Positions 24,286-33,159 of a stretch of DNA of 64,000 nt are shown piece by piece. Source of the stretch: Nitrososphaera sp. (GTDB lineage Archaea; Thermoproteota; Nitrososphaeria; Nitrososphaerales; Nitrososphaeraceae). The translations under genes and the position numbers were made by a program. Each line of letters opens with the position of its first letter. The first letter of the stretch is position 1. The DNA lies in contig NZ_JACAEH010000007.1 of assembly GCF_013388945.1 (NCBI RefSeq), positions 1 to 64,000 on the forward strand, read 5' to 3'. The notes beneath the pieces are model-generated. The model was not told the origin of the DNA and searched no databases. It worked only from the letters and a program-made list of their open reading frames with translations.

Positions 24286-24738
24286 CTATGGGCAGCAGCG
24301 GCCCTTTGGTATGTCGTGGTTGTGCGGGCACTTCCTCGGGTGCTTCAAGAGCGTGCACAGCGCGTCGGTAAAGATGTTCTTCATGTGGTGCTCTATGCCG
24401 CAGACCATCTCCTCGTCGATGTCTATCTTCAGCGCGTCCTTCATCAGGACTTCTAAAAGGCGCGTGTTGCGTATCATCTGCTTGCCTATCCTGTCGCCTT
24501 CCGCTGTCAGCTCAACCGATCCTTTGCCGTACCGCACCAAGTTGGAGCCGTTCAGCTTGCGCAGCATCTGCACGACTGACGGCTGCGTGACGTTGAGCAT
24601 CTTTGCGATAGAGCTTATCTTGACCTCGTCGCCGCGCTCGCGGATGTACCAGATTGCCTTCAGGTACATCTCGACGTGTTCCGACTCGGCGGTCCCTATG
24701 AAGAGTTCCTCGTCGGGCGCGGACTTGAAAGACTCCAA
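24286..24738 (-). CDS. DtxR/MntR-family metal-dependent regulator
   Basis: A 150-residue regulator with a DNA-binding winged helix (VEMYLKAIWYIRE, LNVTQPSVVQMLRKL, VELTAEGDRIG) and a metal/dimer domain with the EEMVCGIEHHMKNIF segment, where Cys, Glu and His match DtxR/MntR ligands. It ends in an unusual Cys/His tail (HPRKCPHNHDIPKGRCCP) that could bind an extra metal ion. The DtxR gene at 11098-11550 lacks this tail, so the two probably sense different metals. It is transcribed alone. Confidence 0.85.
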   Translation of the reverse strand: MESFKSAPDEELFIGTAESEHVEMYLKAIWYIRERGDEVKISSIAKMLNVTQPSVVQMLRKLNGSNLVRYGKGSVELTAEGDRIGKQMIRNTRLLEVLMKDALKIDIDEEMVCGIEHHMKNIFTDALCTLLKHPRKCPHNHDIPKGRCCP

Positions 24739-24781
24739 TGGCTCCGGCTAAAGTTATTGCAAATACCTTTTAACCTTATCT

Positions 24782-25567
24782 CTAGGGCTTTTTCCTTGCC
24801 TTTGCGTCGTCCCAGAGGTACTGGAAGTAGTCCTTGGCAAAGCCCGCAAGCGCCGCATGGTCGGCCCAGATGGCTATAGGCTCCACCATGCCACGCTCGC
24901 CTATGCTCTCGCCGAGAAGTATCACGACGTGCTTGCCGTCGCCTATGACTCCGCCTCCGAACATGACCTTTTTCAGGCGCACGTCTGCCACCCTAGAGAT
25001 CGCCTTTACGACGTCGGGATTGGTCTCGTCGGAGGCAAGGACGCTTATCCTGACGCCACGCTCGTGCAGGGTCCTCAGGACCGGCTGCATCTGCTTGGCA
25101 ATGCCTTCAGCAACGCCTGGGAGCGCGACCAAAAGTTCCTGCTGGCAGTTCTGCACAATCTCTCCGACCTTTGAAGCGATATTGTATATCCCACGGACGA
25201 CCCAGATCTCTGGGCGCTCCTTGATGCCGCTTTTCGTGTACATGGGCATCAGCTCGTTCACGATGGCAGCCTGGCTGTCGCGAAAGTTGTTCTCGCTCCG
25301 CATCCTCATGGCCTCGAGCGCCGTCGAAGGCGACCTTGGGAAGAACTGCTGCGGGCGGGAGCTGTCAGATTCAAGCCAGCCCTTTTCTTCAAGGCTGTTC
25401 AGGACTTCGTAGATCTTTGAATATGGAACGCCAGACTGCTTGGATATGGACGAAGCCGCCATTGCGCCGGATTCCAAAAGCGAAATGTAGACGCGTATCT
25501 CGTAGCCCGTCAGGCCCAGGTCCTCCATGGCCTTTTTCGACCTGTCGCTGATGCTCAAACTAGTCAA
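24782..25567 (-). CDS. TrmB-family transcriptional regulator
   Basis: A 261-residue protein. The N-terminal winged helix (LGLTGYEIRVYISLLESG, SGVPYSKIYEVLNSLEEKGW) is typical of TrmB. An effector domain follows, with helices and the segment ELLVALPGVAEGIAKQM. TrmB proteins in archaea control sugar and central metabolism genes; the ligand here is unknown. It is divergent from the radical SAM tetraether-synthase candidate, which makes it a possible regulator of that gene. TTG 25567 opens the frame. Confidence 0.85.
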   Translation of the reverse strand: MTSLSISDRSKKAMEDLGLTGYEIRVYISLLESGAMAASSISKQSGVPYSKIYEVLNSLEEKGWLESDSSRPQQFFPRSPSTALEAMRMRSENNFRDSQAAIVNELMPMYTKSGIKERPEIWVVRGIYNIASKVGEIVQNCQQELLVALPGVAEGIAKQMQPVLRTLHERGVRISVLASDETNPDVVKAISRVADVRLKKVMFGGGVIGDGKHVVILLGESIGERGMVEPIAIWADHAALAGFAKDYFQYLWDDAKARKKP

Positions 25568-25680
25568 GTTTTATTACGCCGTTATATAATACCTATCATC
25601 AACAATCGAATGAGGCGGGAAAAGGCCCGAAAAGGGGTAAAAAAGCTGTCACCCATTCCCACTAGTATTTGGTAGGTTAT

Positions 25681-25694
25681 CTTTATATATAAAA
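25681..25694 (+). promoter_or_regulatory. Strong TATA region of the tetraether synthase candidate
   Basis: ctttatatataaaa is the most complete TATA-like element in this intergenic region. It lies 28 to 41 bases before ATG 25722, so transcription would begin within about 10 bases of the start codon. AT-rich flanks reach to the TrmB gene start. Confidence 0.55.
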
Positions 25695-25721
25695 TCTGGA
25701 ACTTTTTGTATAGAAAGTAGC

Positions 25722-27425
25722 ATGGAGCTAATACAGATCTCGAATGTATCGAGCAAGAATGTTGCCGCAAGGAAGACTATACGCTTTACGCAGAGCATCT
25801 GCCCTGACTGCAACATGATACTTGACGCCGAGGTTTTTGAACGCGATGGCAAGGTTTTCATGAGCAAGACCTGCCCGACCCACGGTGAAACCGAGGAACT
25901 CTATTTCGGTTCATACGAAATGTACAAAAAGTTCAGCACGTACTGGATGGACGGCAAGGGTGCGCATGCGCCAAACGTCATGATAGACAAGTGCGCGTGC
26001 CCGAACAACTGCGGCCTTTGCACCAACCACCTTTCGCACTCTGGACTTTCCAACATGATTATCACCAACCGCTGCGACCTGACCTGCTGGTACTGCTTCT
26101 TTTACGTCAAGAAGGGCCTCGAGGGCGCTTATCTCTACGAGCCAAACCACGAGCAGGTGAGGGCCATGATGAAGACCCTGAAGGCAGAGAAGCCTATTGC
26201 GGGCAACTCTATCCAGATAACCGGAGGCGAGCCGATGCTCCGCGACGACATCACAGAGCTCATCAAGATAATGAAGGAGGAGGGCGTCGACCATGTGCAA
26301 CTGAACACCAACGGCATAAAACTTGCCATGTCGCCTGAGACGATGCGCCAGGTGAGAAACGCCGGCGTCAACAACCTCTACCTGTCCTTTGACGGTGTGA
26401 CGCCGAGGACGAACCCCAAGAACCACTGGGAGATACCCTATGCACTCGAATCGGCCCGCAAGTGCGGAATGACAGTCGTTTTCGTCCCAACAGTCATCAA
26501 GTCCATCAACGACCACGAACTTGGAGGCATAATCCGCTTTGCCCAGAAGAACCTGGACGTCGTACATGCGGTCAACTTCCAGCCGGTGTCTCTGACAGGC
26601 AGGATGGGCAAGAAAGAGCGCGAAAAATACAGGATAACGATCCCCGACTGCATCGAGCGCATCGAGGAGCAGACAAACGGCGAGATAACCAAGGACGCCT
26701 GGTTCCCGGTACCTTCGTGCATGCCCATGACAAACATCATCGAGGCGTTCAGCAAGAAGCCCAAGTACGAGCTGTCGATACACTTCGCATGCGGCGCAGG
26801 CACGTACGTCTTTGAAGACACGCAGACAAAGAAGATGACGCCTCTGACCTCGTTTGTCGACATCAAGGGCGTGCTTGAATACTTTGAAGAAAAGGCCGAC
26901 GAAATAAAGTCGGGCGCAAACCGCTACTGGACCATGCTTGAAGTGGTCAGAAAGCTAAAGACATTTGTTGACAAGGAAAAGCAGCCACACGGCCTCGACC
27001 TGGCAAAGATGTTCTCTAGCATACTGATGAAGCAGAGCTTTGACTCTGTCGGCAACTGGCACGTAAGGTCGCTGTTCCTGGGCATGATGCACTTCCAGGA
27101 CAAGTACAATGAAGACCTTGAAAGGCTCCAGAGATGTGATATCCACTACCTGACTCCAGACCTGAGGATCATCCCCTTCTGCGCCTTCAACGTCATTCCG
27201 GAATGGTACAGGGACCGCATCCAGAAGAAGTACAGCATCCCTGTGGAAGAGTGGGAGAAGGCACACGGCCAGACGCTCGAAGCGGGCCTTTACCGCGGCC
27301 TCATGAGGCGCGGCAAGCCAGAGGCACAGATGGGCTGCGCGCTCTCGGAGATGCACAGGGAAGCCGCGATGGCAAACGACGACCACCGCGGAGTGGAACT
27401 GCGCAACAACATGGCAGGCGCGTAA
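25722..27425 (+). CDS. tes: Radical SAM protein, probable tetraether lipid synthase
   Basis: A 567-residue radical SAM enzyme. The N-terminus carries extra Cys sites (ICPDCNMIL, KTCPTHGE, CACPNNCGLC). The radical SAM motif follows as NRCDLTCWYCFF (CxxxCxxC) and the SAM-binding GGEP as QITGGEPMLRDD. Further Cys-containing segments occur near residues 330-360 (VPSCMPMTN, HFACGAG). This layout matches COG1964, to which the tetraether synthase Tes (MJ0619 type) belongs. Tes joins two archaeol chains through their phytanyl ends to form GDGT membrane lipids, the hallmark of thaumarchaea. Assignment is by family layout, not by direct comparison. It stands alone opposite a TrmB regulator. Confidence 0.8.
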   Translation: MELIQISNVSSKNVAARKTIRFTQSICPDCNMILDAEVFERDGKVFMSKTCPTHGETEELYFGSYEMYKKFSTYWMDGKGAHAPNVMIDKCACPNNCGLCTNHLSHSGLSNMIITNRCDLTCWYCFFYVKKGLEGAYLYEPNHEQVRAMMKTLKAEKPIAGNSIQITGGEPMLRDDITELIKIMKEEGVDHVQLNTNGIKLAMSPETMRQVRNAGVNNLYLSFDGVTPRTNPKNHWEIPYALESARKCGMTVVFVPTVIKSINDHELGGIIRFAQKNLDVVHAVNFQPVSLTGRMGKKEREKYRITIPDCIERIEEQTNGEITKDAWFPVPSCMPMTNIIEAFSKKPKYELSIHFACGAGTYVFEDTQTKKMTPLTSFVDIKGVLEYFEEKADEIKSGANRYWTMLEVVRKLKTFVDKEKQPHGLDLAKMFSSILMKQSFDSVGNWHVRSLFLGMMHFQDKYNEDLERLQRCDIHYLTPDLRIIPFCAFNVIPEWYRDRIQKKYSIPVEEWEKAHGQTLEAGLYRGLMRRGKPEAQMGCALSEMHREAAMANDDHRGVELRNNMAGA

Positions 27426-27445
27426 AGCGCACCCTTTTTCCTCTT

Positions 27446-27943
27446 TTACCCTTTTTGACAGTCAGACGCTAGCGCAAGCGCACGCTTTCCTTTTTCTGTC
27501 ACAACATAGACGGTGCACGTCCCTGCTATAGCTGCGACCTGCACCAGGCCAAATTCCCGCATCTTTTCCACGTGCCTGTCGACTGCCTTCCAGTCTATTC
27601 CAAGCTCGTTTGCAAGCTGGAGCTTGTTTTTAGGCTCTGCAAGCAGGGCAAGGATCCTCGCTCGGGTGGGGCCGCCCCTCATCTGCACAAGTAACTCATA
27701 GACTCCGGCACACATGCCGCTTCCAGTCCAAGCCAGCCTGGTCTTTCCGCGGAAGCACTCGCCGAGAAAAGAGTGCCACTCGATCCCGAACTTGCGTGTC
27801 TGCAGGTACTGCATCTGGTTCAGCTGTTTTGCTTCTGCCCTTGCGTCGGACGCTCCAGATCTGTAGTCGACAAAAGCTGCATGCGCAAGGGTGAGGGCCG
27901 TGAAAAGCGCAACGATGACGCTCGCCGTCTTTGCAGCGTTCAT
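27446..27943 (-). CDS. Membrane-anchored winged-helix protein
   Basis: A 165-residue protein. A hydrophobic N-terminal segment (TASVIVALFTALTLAHAA) acts as a signal or anchor, followed by a linker. The C-terminal winged helix (GGPTRARILALLAEP, KLQLANELGIDWKAVDRHVEKM) is of ArsR/MarR type. The combination suggests a membrane-tethered regulator, or an exported protein with a misleading helix-turn-helix. I preferred ATG 27943; the frame is open to 28006 but would then run into the upstream Rieske gene. Confidence 0.65.
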   Translation of the reverse strand: MNAAKTASVIVALFTALTLAHAAFVDYRSGASDARAEAKQLNQMQYLQTRKFGIEWHSFLGECFRGKTRLAWTGSGMCAGVYELLVQMRGGPTRARILALLAEPKNKLQLANELGIDWKAVDRHVEKMREFGLVQVAAIAGTCTVYVVTEKGKRALALASDCQKG

Positions 27944-27989
27944 GGTGCTCGCGCTTGTACTATCTATAGTGTTTTTTGGATAAAAGGTT

Positions 27990-28625
27990 TTAGAGGTATC
28001 TTCCATAGCCCACTATCCCGTTTCCTCTGACGTTCCAGCTGGGAGGCAGTATCCACAGGTCGCCTGCCGGATCTGCCTCAAGTTCGAGCCTCGGGAGCAC
28101 ATTTGCAGGTGGCGCCTGCAGAGCCGCCGGCCCGCCGTACGCCTTGCCCGTAAAAACATCGTAGGTGCTTGCGTGGCAGGGGCAGGCGCCGTTGCCGCCC
28201 ACAATCTTTGTCGGGTCGTCGGCGTCAGGCCTTCGTGGGTAATACCTCCACAGGCACCACAGGTGCAGGCAGACCATGCTGTACAGGCGAAACGCCGTGG
28301 CGTCGTTCTTGCTTCCGCCCATCTCTTTTGGGAGCCTTATCAGCTGCCACGTCCTGAAAGCCTCCTTGTTGAGCACGGGGTCATTGGTTTTGGGATAGAT
28401 GACCACTTCTGCGTGGTCTACTGGAAAACTAGAGATGTTTGCGGTAACTCCGCTTGCCAAGACTATCTTGGTTTTGCCTGCCGCCTCGTTGCCTGAAGGG
28501 TTTGGCAGATACCTGCCCCACTCGACAAACGGGGCAAAAGTCATGGCGATGCCGGATGCTGCCATGAGTTTCATGAAATCCCTCCTTGACACCCTGCGCG
28601 ACGCTACTCCAACCCCCGGCTCCAC
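27990..28625 (-). CDS. Rieske [2Fe-2S] protein with Tat signal
   Basis: A 211-residue protein. A twin-arginine signal (SRRDFMKLMAASGIAM) at residues 13-30 precedes a Rieske domain whose two cluster loops read CLHLWC and CPCHAS. All four ligands (two Cys, two His) and the disulfide Cys pair are present. It is membrane-tethered and exposed outside the cell, as in cytochrome bc-type complexes that pass electrons from quinol to copper proteins in ammonia oxidisers. No cytochrome b gene is next to it, so it may be a stand-alone or alternative subunit. Confidence 0.88.
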   Translation of the reverse strand: MEPGVGVASRRVSRRDFMKLMAASGIAMTFAPFVEWGRYLPNPSGNEAAGKTKIVLASGVTANISSFPVDHAEVVIYPKTNDPVLNKEAFRTWQLIRLPKEMGGSKNDATAFRLYSMVCLHLWCLWRYYPRRPDADDPTKIVGGNGACPCHASTYDVFTGKAYGGPAALQAPPANVLPRLELEADPAGDLWILPPSWNVRGNGIVGYGRYL

Positions 28626-28692
28626 AAGTAAATTTGTGGAAAAATCGATTTAACGGTTGGTCCAAACGTTTGGACAAAATCTTTTATCGTTG

Positions 28693-29055
28693 TTATAAAA
28701 GCGCGTTTCTTATCTCTTCTGCAACCTTTTCCTTGTAGTCCACCTGCACAACCACTTCCCTGTAGACAAAGTCGTGGAGCCTTAGTGTCACGCACTTTTG
28801 CCTGTCGCTTAAAGCAAGGAAGATGAGGCCGGTGCCAAAGCTGTAGAACCTGCCTGCAAAGTGAGGCGGGAGCGCGGTCCCGCCCACCCTGACGCTCCTG
28901 TATATCTTGGGCCGGGGCACAGGTGCGGTGCTGACTGACTTTACGCAGGCAAGCGGGATTTTCATCCTTATTTTGAGCGCGGCAAACTTGGATATCCTGC
29001 CTTTTGGCTCTATCACGAGGCTGTCCTTTGATATGTGAACGACAACAGAGACCAA
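28693..29055 (-). CDS. PH-like domain protein (probable)
   Basis: A 120-residue strand-rich protein with the run of a bacterial PH-type fold: LVIEPKGRISKFAALKIRMK, IPLACVKSVSTA, then RFYSFGTGLIFLAL and a C-terminal helix (KVAEEIRNALL). No membrane segment is seen. The start is TTG 29055, because a palindromic TATA (gttataac, 29078-29085) lies 27 bases upstream; a longer frame to 29154 would overlap the M3 peptidase start. The function is unknown. Confidence 0.6.
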   Translation of the reverse strand: MVSVVVHISKDSLVIEPKGRISKFAALKIRMKIPLACVKSVSTAPVPRPKIYRSVRVGGTALPPHFAGRFYSFGTGLIFLALSDRQKCVTLRLHDFVYREVVVQVDYKEKVAEEIRNALL

Positions 29056-29077
29056 CGGCTGGTATCCGCAGGGAAAA

Positions 29078-29094
29078 GTTATAACGTTTTTAAC
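29078..29094. promoter_or_regulatory. Back-to-back TATA elements of divergent genes
   Basis: gttataac (29078-29085) serves the leftward PH-like gene (27 bases to TTG 29055). gtttttaac (29086-29094) serves the rightward M3 peptidase gene (27 bases to ATG 29117). The elements abut, so the genes probably compete for or share TBP/TFB. Confidence 0.5.
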
Positions 29095-29116
29095 ATCATC
29101 AGCCGCGCTAGTTGCC

Positions 29117-30565
29117 ATGAACCTAGAGCAGTGGTGCCAGCTCGACGAGCGCATCTACGTCGCAGAGTCCGACGAGCGCTACAAGCAGTACGCCGGCCTG
29201 CCGTACAGCGAAAAAGCGATAAAAAGTCTTGCCGAGATAAAAAACACAAGCGCCAGGTCGTTTCTGGAAAACTTTGACAAGCCACGCGAGCTGGTGCTTG
29301 CGGCCATCGAAAACATTGCCGACTCGTCCACGAAAAACCTGGAACTTGAGCTGTACGATGCAAGGAACAAGAAGGTGGTCTCAAAATTAAAGTTCGCCGG
29401 CGCGCCTGTGAACTGGAGCTCGTGGCGGCAGTTCAACAGCAGGGCAAAGGACGACGGCGCCCGCAAGCAGGTGTTTGACGAATTCGTCAAAAAGACGCGC
29501 TTTGTCTCGCCCGTGATAAGAAAGAGGTTTGCAGAAATCGGCCGCGTCTATGAGAGATATGGAACAAGCAAGAAGGTTCCAAGCCCGCTTGACGGCTACC
29601 TCGAGAACGAGCGCATCACTCATTCAAAGCTGATGCAGTTTGTCAAGTCGATGGGCCAGCAGGCCAAAAAGCCGTTCCAGGAATACCTTTCCGACCTTTC
29701 GCAAAAGGTGCTCGGCAGGCAGGCAGAATACTACGACGACTTTTACTTTTTCAGAAACCGCGTCTACTCTGACATCGAGCGGCACTTTGCAAAGGTCAGG
29801 CCGCCGGACCAGGTCACCAGCCTTCTGAAGCACCTGCAGTTTGACATGTCGCGCATTGCAATAGACGCGCAGAACCGCAAGAACAAGTACCCGTCGCCGA
29901 TCTGCTTTTTCGTGCAGGTGCCTACTGACATCCGCGTCCTGTACAAGGCCGAGAGCCCGTATTTCGACCTGCAGGGCTGCTATCACGAGATGGGCCACGC
30001 CATGCACGCCTCGTCTGTCAACGAGAATGCCACGTACTGGGACCGCTACGGGATCTCGATGGGCGTCGCAGAGATATTCTCTATCTTTTTGGAACGCCTC
30101 ACAAAGAACCGGCTCTACCTGAAATCGCTTGGCGTCACAGACGAAAAGGTGCTTGACGACCTTGAAAGAAGGAACAACTTTATGGAATTGTTCTTTGTCA
30201 CGTTCTACACGGCAAACTCGCTTATGAAGGCCGAGTTCTGGCGCAAGGGCCTGTCGATGGAGCAGGCAAGCGACCTTTATGCAAAGCTGCTCAGAGAGTA
30301 CGTCGGCCTTGACGTTCCTGGCGAGTACTGGATGCTGCACCACATACTGCCTGACGCTATAATGTACGTCCCAAGCTACATGCTTGCAGCAGTGAGGGCG
30401 GCAGAACTTGAACGCCACCTGCAAACTAGGTTCGGAGAAGAATGGTGGTCCCAAGCGCAAGCCGGAGCACACCTGCGGGAAATTATGGCGCCCGGCGCCT
30501 CGATAAAACTGGACAAATTTTCCAAGATGGACCCGGGCGTGTTCATGAAGGAAATAACATCCTAG
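29117..30565 (+). CDS. M3-family oligopeptidase
   Basis: A 482-residue cytosolic zinc metallopeptidase of the thimet/oligoendopeptidase F type. The active site is YHEMGHAMHASS (HExxH) near residue 293, with the third ligand Glu expected in VAEIFSIFLERL about 26 residues on, as in M3 enzymes. Long helices before and after form the channel that admits short peptides. It is somewhat shorter than bacterial PepF (about 600 residues). It degrades peptides released by the proteasome or other proteases. Its end overlaps the next converging gene by four bases. Confidence 0.9.
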   Translation: MNLEQWCQLDERIYVAESDERYKQYAGLPYSEKAIKSLAEIKNTSARSFLENFDKPRELVLAAIENIADSSTKNLELELYDARNKKVVSKLKFAGAPVNWSSWRQFNSRAKDDGARKQVFDEFVKKTRFVSPVIRKRFAEIGRVYERYGTSKKVPSPLDGYLENERITHSKLMQFVKSMGQQAKKPFQEYLSDLSQKVLGRQAEYYDDFYFFRNRVYSDIERHFAKVRPPDQVTSLLKHLQFDMSRIAIDAQNRKNKYPSPICFFVQVPTDIRVLYKAESPYFDLQGCYHEMGHAMHASSVNENATYWDRYGISMGVAEIFSIFLERLTKNRLYLKSLGVTDEKVLDDLERRNNFMELFFVTFYTANSLMKAEFWRKGLSMEQASDLYAKLLREYVGLDVPGEYWMLHHILPDAIMYVPSYMLAAVRAAELERHLQTRFGEEWWSQAQAGAHLREIMAPGASIKLDKFSKMDPGVFMKEITS

Positions 30566-30948
30566 ACAGCCGGCCCGCCGGGCGGATGGAATGTAGACGT
30601 GTCAAACGAGCCGCCAAGCTCGGACAGCTGACACTTCTCCGGCGACTTGATGCAGTCAAGCACGTACAGCCCAAGCTCTGTCAGCCTTACTTTTGTGTTG
30701 AGCATGCGAAAGAAAAAGTCGCCCGACTCGAAGGCTTCGCCGACGGTTTCCTCATGTGGCGCTCCTGCCTCGTACGCGATAACTCCCTTTGCAAGGGCCC
30801 TGCTTACCTCTTGCCTCGTAAATCCTGAAGCCAAAAGCTCGAGTACCGACATGCTTGTGATGTCGATTATCGTGACAAGCCTGATTAACGCGCTGTCCTT
30901 CATTACTTCGACTAGGGACTCTGCGCTGATGGGCTGTTTTTCGCTCAC
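30562..30948 (-). CDS. Helical hypothetical protein, possible winged helix
   Basis: A 128-residue protein. SALIRLVTIIDITSMSVLELLASGFTRQ resembles the start of an archaeal winged-helix domain, and the middle part reads KVRLTELGLYVLDCI, as in wing regions. The C-terminus is Pro/Gly-rich. It may be a small transcription regulator. No partner can be read from context; it converges on the peptidase gene and lies downstream of psmB. Confidence 0.55.
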   Translation of the reverse strand: MSEKQPISAESLVEVMKDSALIRLVTIIDITSMSVLELLASGFTRQEVSRALAKGVIAYEAGAPHEETVGEAFESGDFFFRMLNTKVRLTELGLYVLDCIKSPEKCQLSELGGSFDTSTFHPPGGPAV

Positions 30949-31000
30949 GCTGCTGTTTTTGAAAAAGAAGTAGATAACGGCTTCGAATGCAGTGCCGTGC

Positions 31001-31660
31001 TTAGTACACTACGCCGACTGCAGCTTTTTGCTCTTTTGAAAGCTCGCGCCAGCCGTCCTTGTCGATTATGACGACGTTGATGTTGTCGCCGGTGCCTGCG
31101 TTCCTGCGTATAGCCGCTGCGATTGCGTGCATCGCTATCTTGTACGCCTCGTTCACGCCCAGGCCTTCCTTGTATTCGGACTCGAGGTAGCCGTAGGCCA
31201 CGGGCGAGCCGGAACCTGTGGATATGAACTTCTCTGTTGAGAGCGAGCCGAAGAGGTCGATGTTGTATATTTGCGCCCCCTCTTTTGCAGTGTAGCCTGC
31301 CATGATGAGCTGCACGTAGTAGGGGAAGTAGCGCTGGTTAAACAGGACATTTGAGATCAGCCTCGCCGCCGACTTGATCGGCATGGGCTCCTTGTTCTGC
31401 AGGCGGAAAATGTTTGCATTGTAGCGCATAAGGTCTACCAGGTTCTGCGCGTCTGCGACGCCGCCTGCAATCGTCATGCCAAGGTGCTTGTCGACCCTCT
31501 GGATCTTCATGACGTGTCTGTCGGCTATGAACAAGCCTGCGCTTGCCCGGGTGTCGGCTGCCAGGACCACTCCGTCCTTGCATGTAAGCGCACAAGTCGT
31601 GGTGCCCTTCTTTATCTGCTCAGCGATATACTCGGGATAACGGTTGTCCTGGGGGTGCAT
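31001..31660 (-). CDS. psmB: Proteasome beta subunit
   Basis: A 219-residue Ntn hydrolase. A short propeptide of about 18 residues ends KKG before the catalytic Thr (GTTTCALTCKDGVVLAADTR). The Asp and Lys of the catalytic triad follow in the usual places (ADTR, HVMKIQ). The C-terminal region has the GTGDNINVVIIDKDG segment. It forms the inner rings of the 20S proteasome with the alpha subunit, which is not in this window. Confidence 0.97.
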   Translation of the reverse strand: MHPQDNRYPEYIAEQIKKGTTTCALTCKDGVVLAADTRASAGLFIADRHVMKIQRVDKHLGMTIAGGVADAQNLVDLMRYNANIFRLQNKEPMPIKSAARLISNVLFNQRYFPYYVQLIMAGYTAKEGAQIYNIDLFGSLSTEKFISTGSGSPVAYGYLESEYKEGLGVNEAYKIAMHAIAAAIRRNAGTGDNINVVIIDKDGWRELSKEQKAAVGVVY

Positions 31661-31743
31661 TTTACACCATCTTGGAGCAGAAAACCTGATTTAAGGTTTG
31701 TGAGTGCTAGGTTCAAATTTCCCTGCCGCCAACTCTACCTGCC

Positions 31744-33159
31744 TTGTCTGGCAGGACGCTGTTTGAGAAGATCTGGGACAATCATGTTGTCGCACAGAAG
31801 GACGGCGGGCCGGCGCTTCTCTACATTGACCGCCATCTGGTGCACGAAGTCACATCCCCACAGGCGTTTGACGGCCTGCGCATGAGCAAGCGCAAGGTCA
31901 GGAGGCCGGACCTAACGTTTGCCACTATGGACCACAACGTTCCTACGACAGCACGCTCGCTGCCAATAGTCGACCAGATCTCTGCCACGCAGATAAGGAC
32001 ACTTGCAGAAAACTGCAAGGAGTTTGGAATCACGCTTTACGACATGCACAGCCCGGACCAGGGCATCGTCCACGTTATAGGGCCGGAGCTTGGGCTCACG
32101 CTACCCGGGACTACAATCGTGTGCGGCGACAGCCACACGTCGACGCACGGGGCGTTCGGGGCGCTTGCACTTGGAATCGGCACAAGCGAGGTCGAGCACG
32201 TCCTAGCCACGCAGACCATGTGGATGGACAGGCCCAGGACCTTTGCGGTAAACCTCGAGGGCCGGCCCAAAAACAAGCACGCCGTGACTGCGAAGGACAT
32301 GATACTCTACGTCATAAGGACAATAGGGACTGCCGGCGGCACAGGCTGTGTCTTTGAGTACCGCGGGAGCGCGGTACGCGACATGTCGATGGAAAACCGG
32401 ATGACTGTGTGCAACATGTCAATAGAAGGCGGGGCGCGCGCCGGGCTCGTGGCTCCTGACGAAAAGACGTTTGACTATGTAAGGGGAAAAAGGTTTGCGC
32501 CAAAGGGCGAGCAGTTTGAGCGCGCAGTCGCGCAGTGGAGAGCGCTTGCCACGGATGCCAGCGCCGCGTTTGACAGGTCCATCACGTTTGACGTAGCCCG
32601 TCTTGCACCGCAGGTGAGCTGGGGCACAAACCCCGGGATGGTCGTGAGCGTGGACGAGGCAGTTCCACATCCCGACGAGTTTGCAAAGGGCAACGAGAAC
32701 GAGAGAAAGGCTGCGGTAAGAGCGCTCGAATACATGGCCCTTGAACCGGGCACGCATGTCACCGACATCAAACTTGACAGGGTGTTCATCGGCTCGTGCA
32801 CCAACTCGCGCCTTGAAGACCTGGTGGAAGCGTCAGTCGTCGTCAAGGGGCGCAAGGTGTCGCCGGCAGTCAGGGCAATGGTGGTCCCGGGCTCGCAGCA
32901 CGTCAAGGCGGCTGCAGAAAAGCTCGGCCTCGACTCTGTGTTCAAGGAAGCGGGCTTTGAATGGCGCGAGTCTGGCTGCAGCATGTGCCTTGGCATGAAC
33001 CCTGACATTTTGTCGCCGGGGGAGCGCTGCGCAAGCACGTCCAACCGCAACTTTGAAGGCCGCCAGGGCTCGGGCGGAAGGACGCACCTTGTGAGCCCGG
33101 TGATGGCAGCAGCTGCTGCAATCGAGGGGCATTTTGTAGACGTGAGGGAGTGGCTCTAG
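31744..33159 (+). CDS. leuC: 3-isopropylmalate dehydratase, large subunit
   Basis: A 471-residue aconitase-family enzyme of leucine biosynthesis that isomerises 2- to 3-isopropylmalate. Cys ligands of the [4Fe-4S] cluster are seen in [13 protein letters not shown] and [12 protein letters not shown]. The N-terminal [12 protein letters not shown] and [18 protein letters not shown] are family-typical. The TTG at 31744 opens the frame. The small subunit gene starts at the stop codon, giving an operon. Confidence 0.95.
   Translation: MSGRTLFEKIWDNHVVAQKDGGPALLYIDRHLVHEVTSPQAFDGLRMSKRKVRRPDLTFATMDHNVPTTARSLPIVDQISATQIRTLAENCKEFGITLYDMHSPDQGIVHVIGPELGLTLPGTTIVCGDSHTSTHGAFGALALGIGTSEVEHVLATQTMWMDRPRTFAVNLEGRPKNKHAVTAKDMILYVIRTIGTAGGTGCVFEYRGSAVRDMSMENRMTVCNMSIEGGARAGLVAPDEKTFDYVRGKRFAPKGEQFERAVAQWRALATDASAAFDRSITFDVARLAPQVSWGTNPGMVVSVDEAVPHPDEFAKGNENERKAAVRALEYMALEPGTHVTDIKLDRVFIGSCTNSRLEDLVEASVVVKGRKVSPAVRAMVVPGSQHVKAAAEKLGLDSVFKEAGFEWRESGCSMCLGMNPDILSPGERCASTSNRNFEGRQGSGGRTHLVSPVMAAAAAIEGHFVDVREWL

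Noticed and set aside
25911-26783. 290-residue frame antisense to the tetraether synthase candidate
   Set aside because: It is a mirror frame of a well-conserved gene, rich in His/Val/Leu/Arg as expected from third-position GC, with no domain.
29624-30472. 282-residue frame antisense to the M3 peptidase gene
   Set aside because: Shadow frame inside a clear metallopeptidase gene; no motif.
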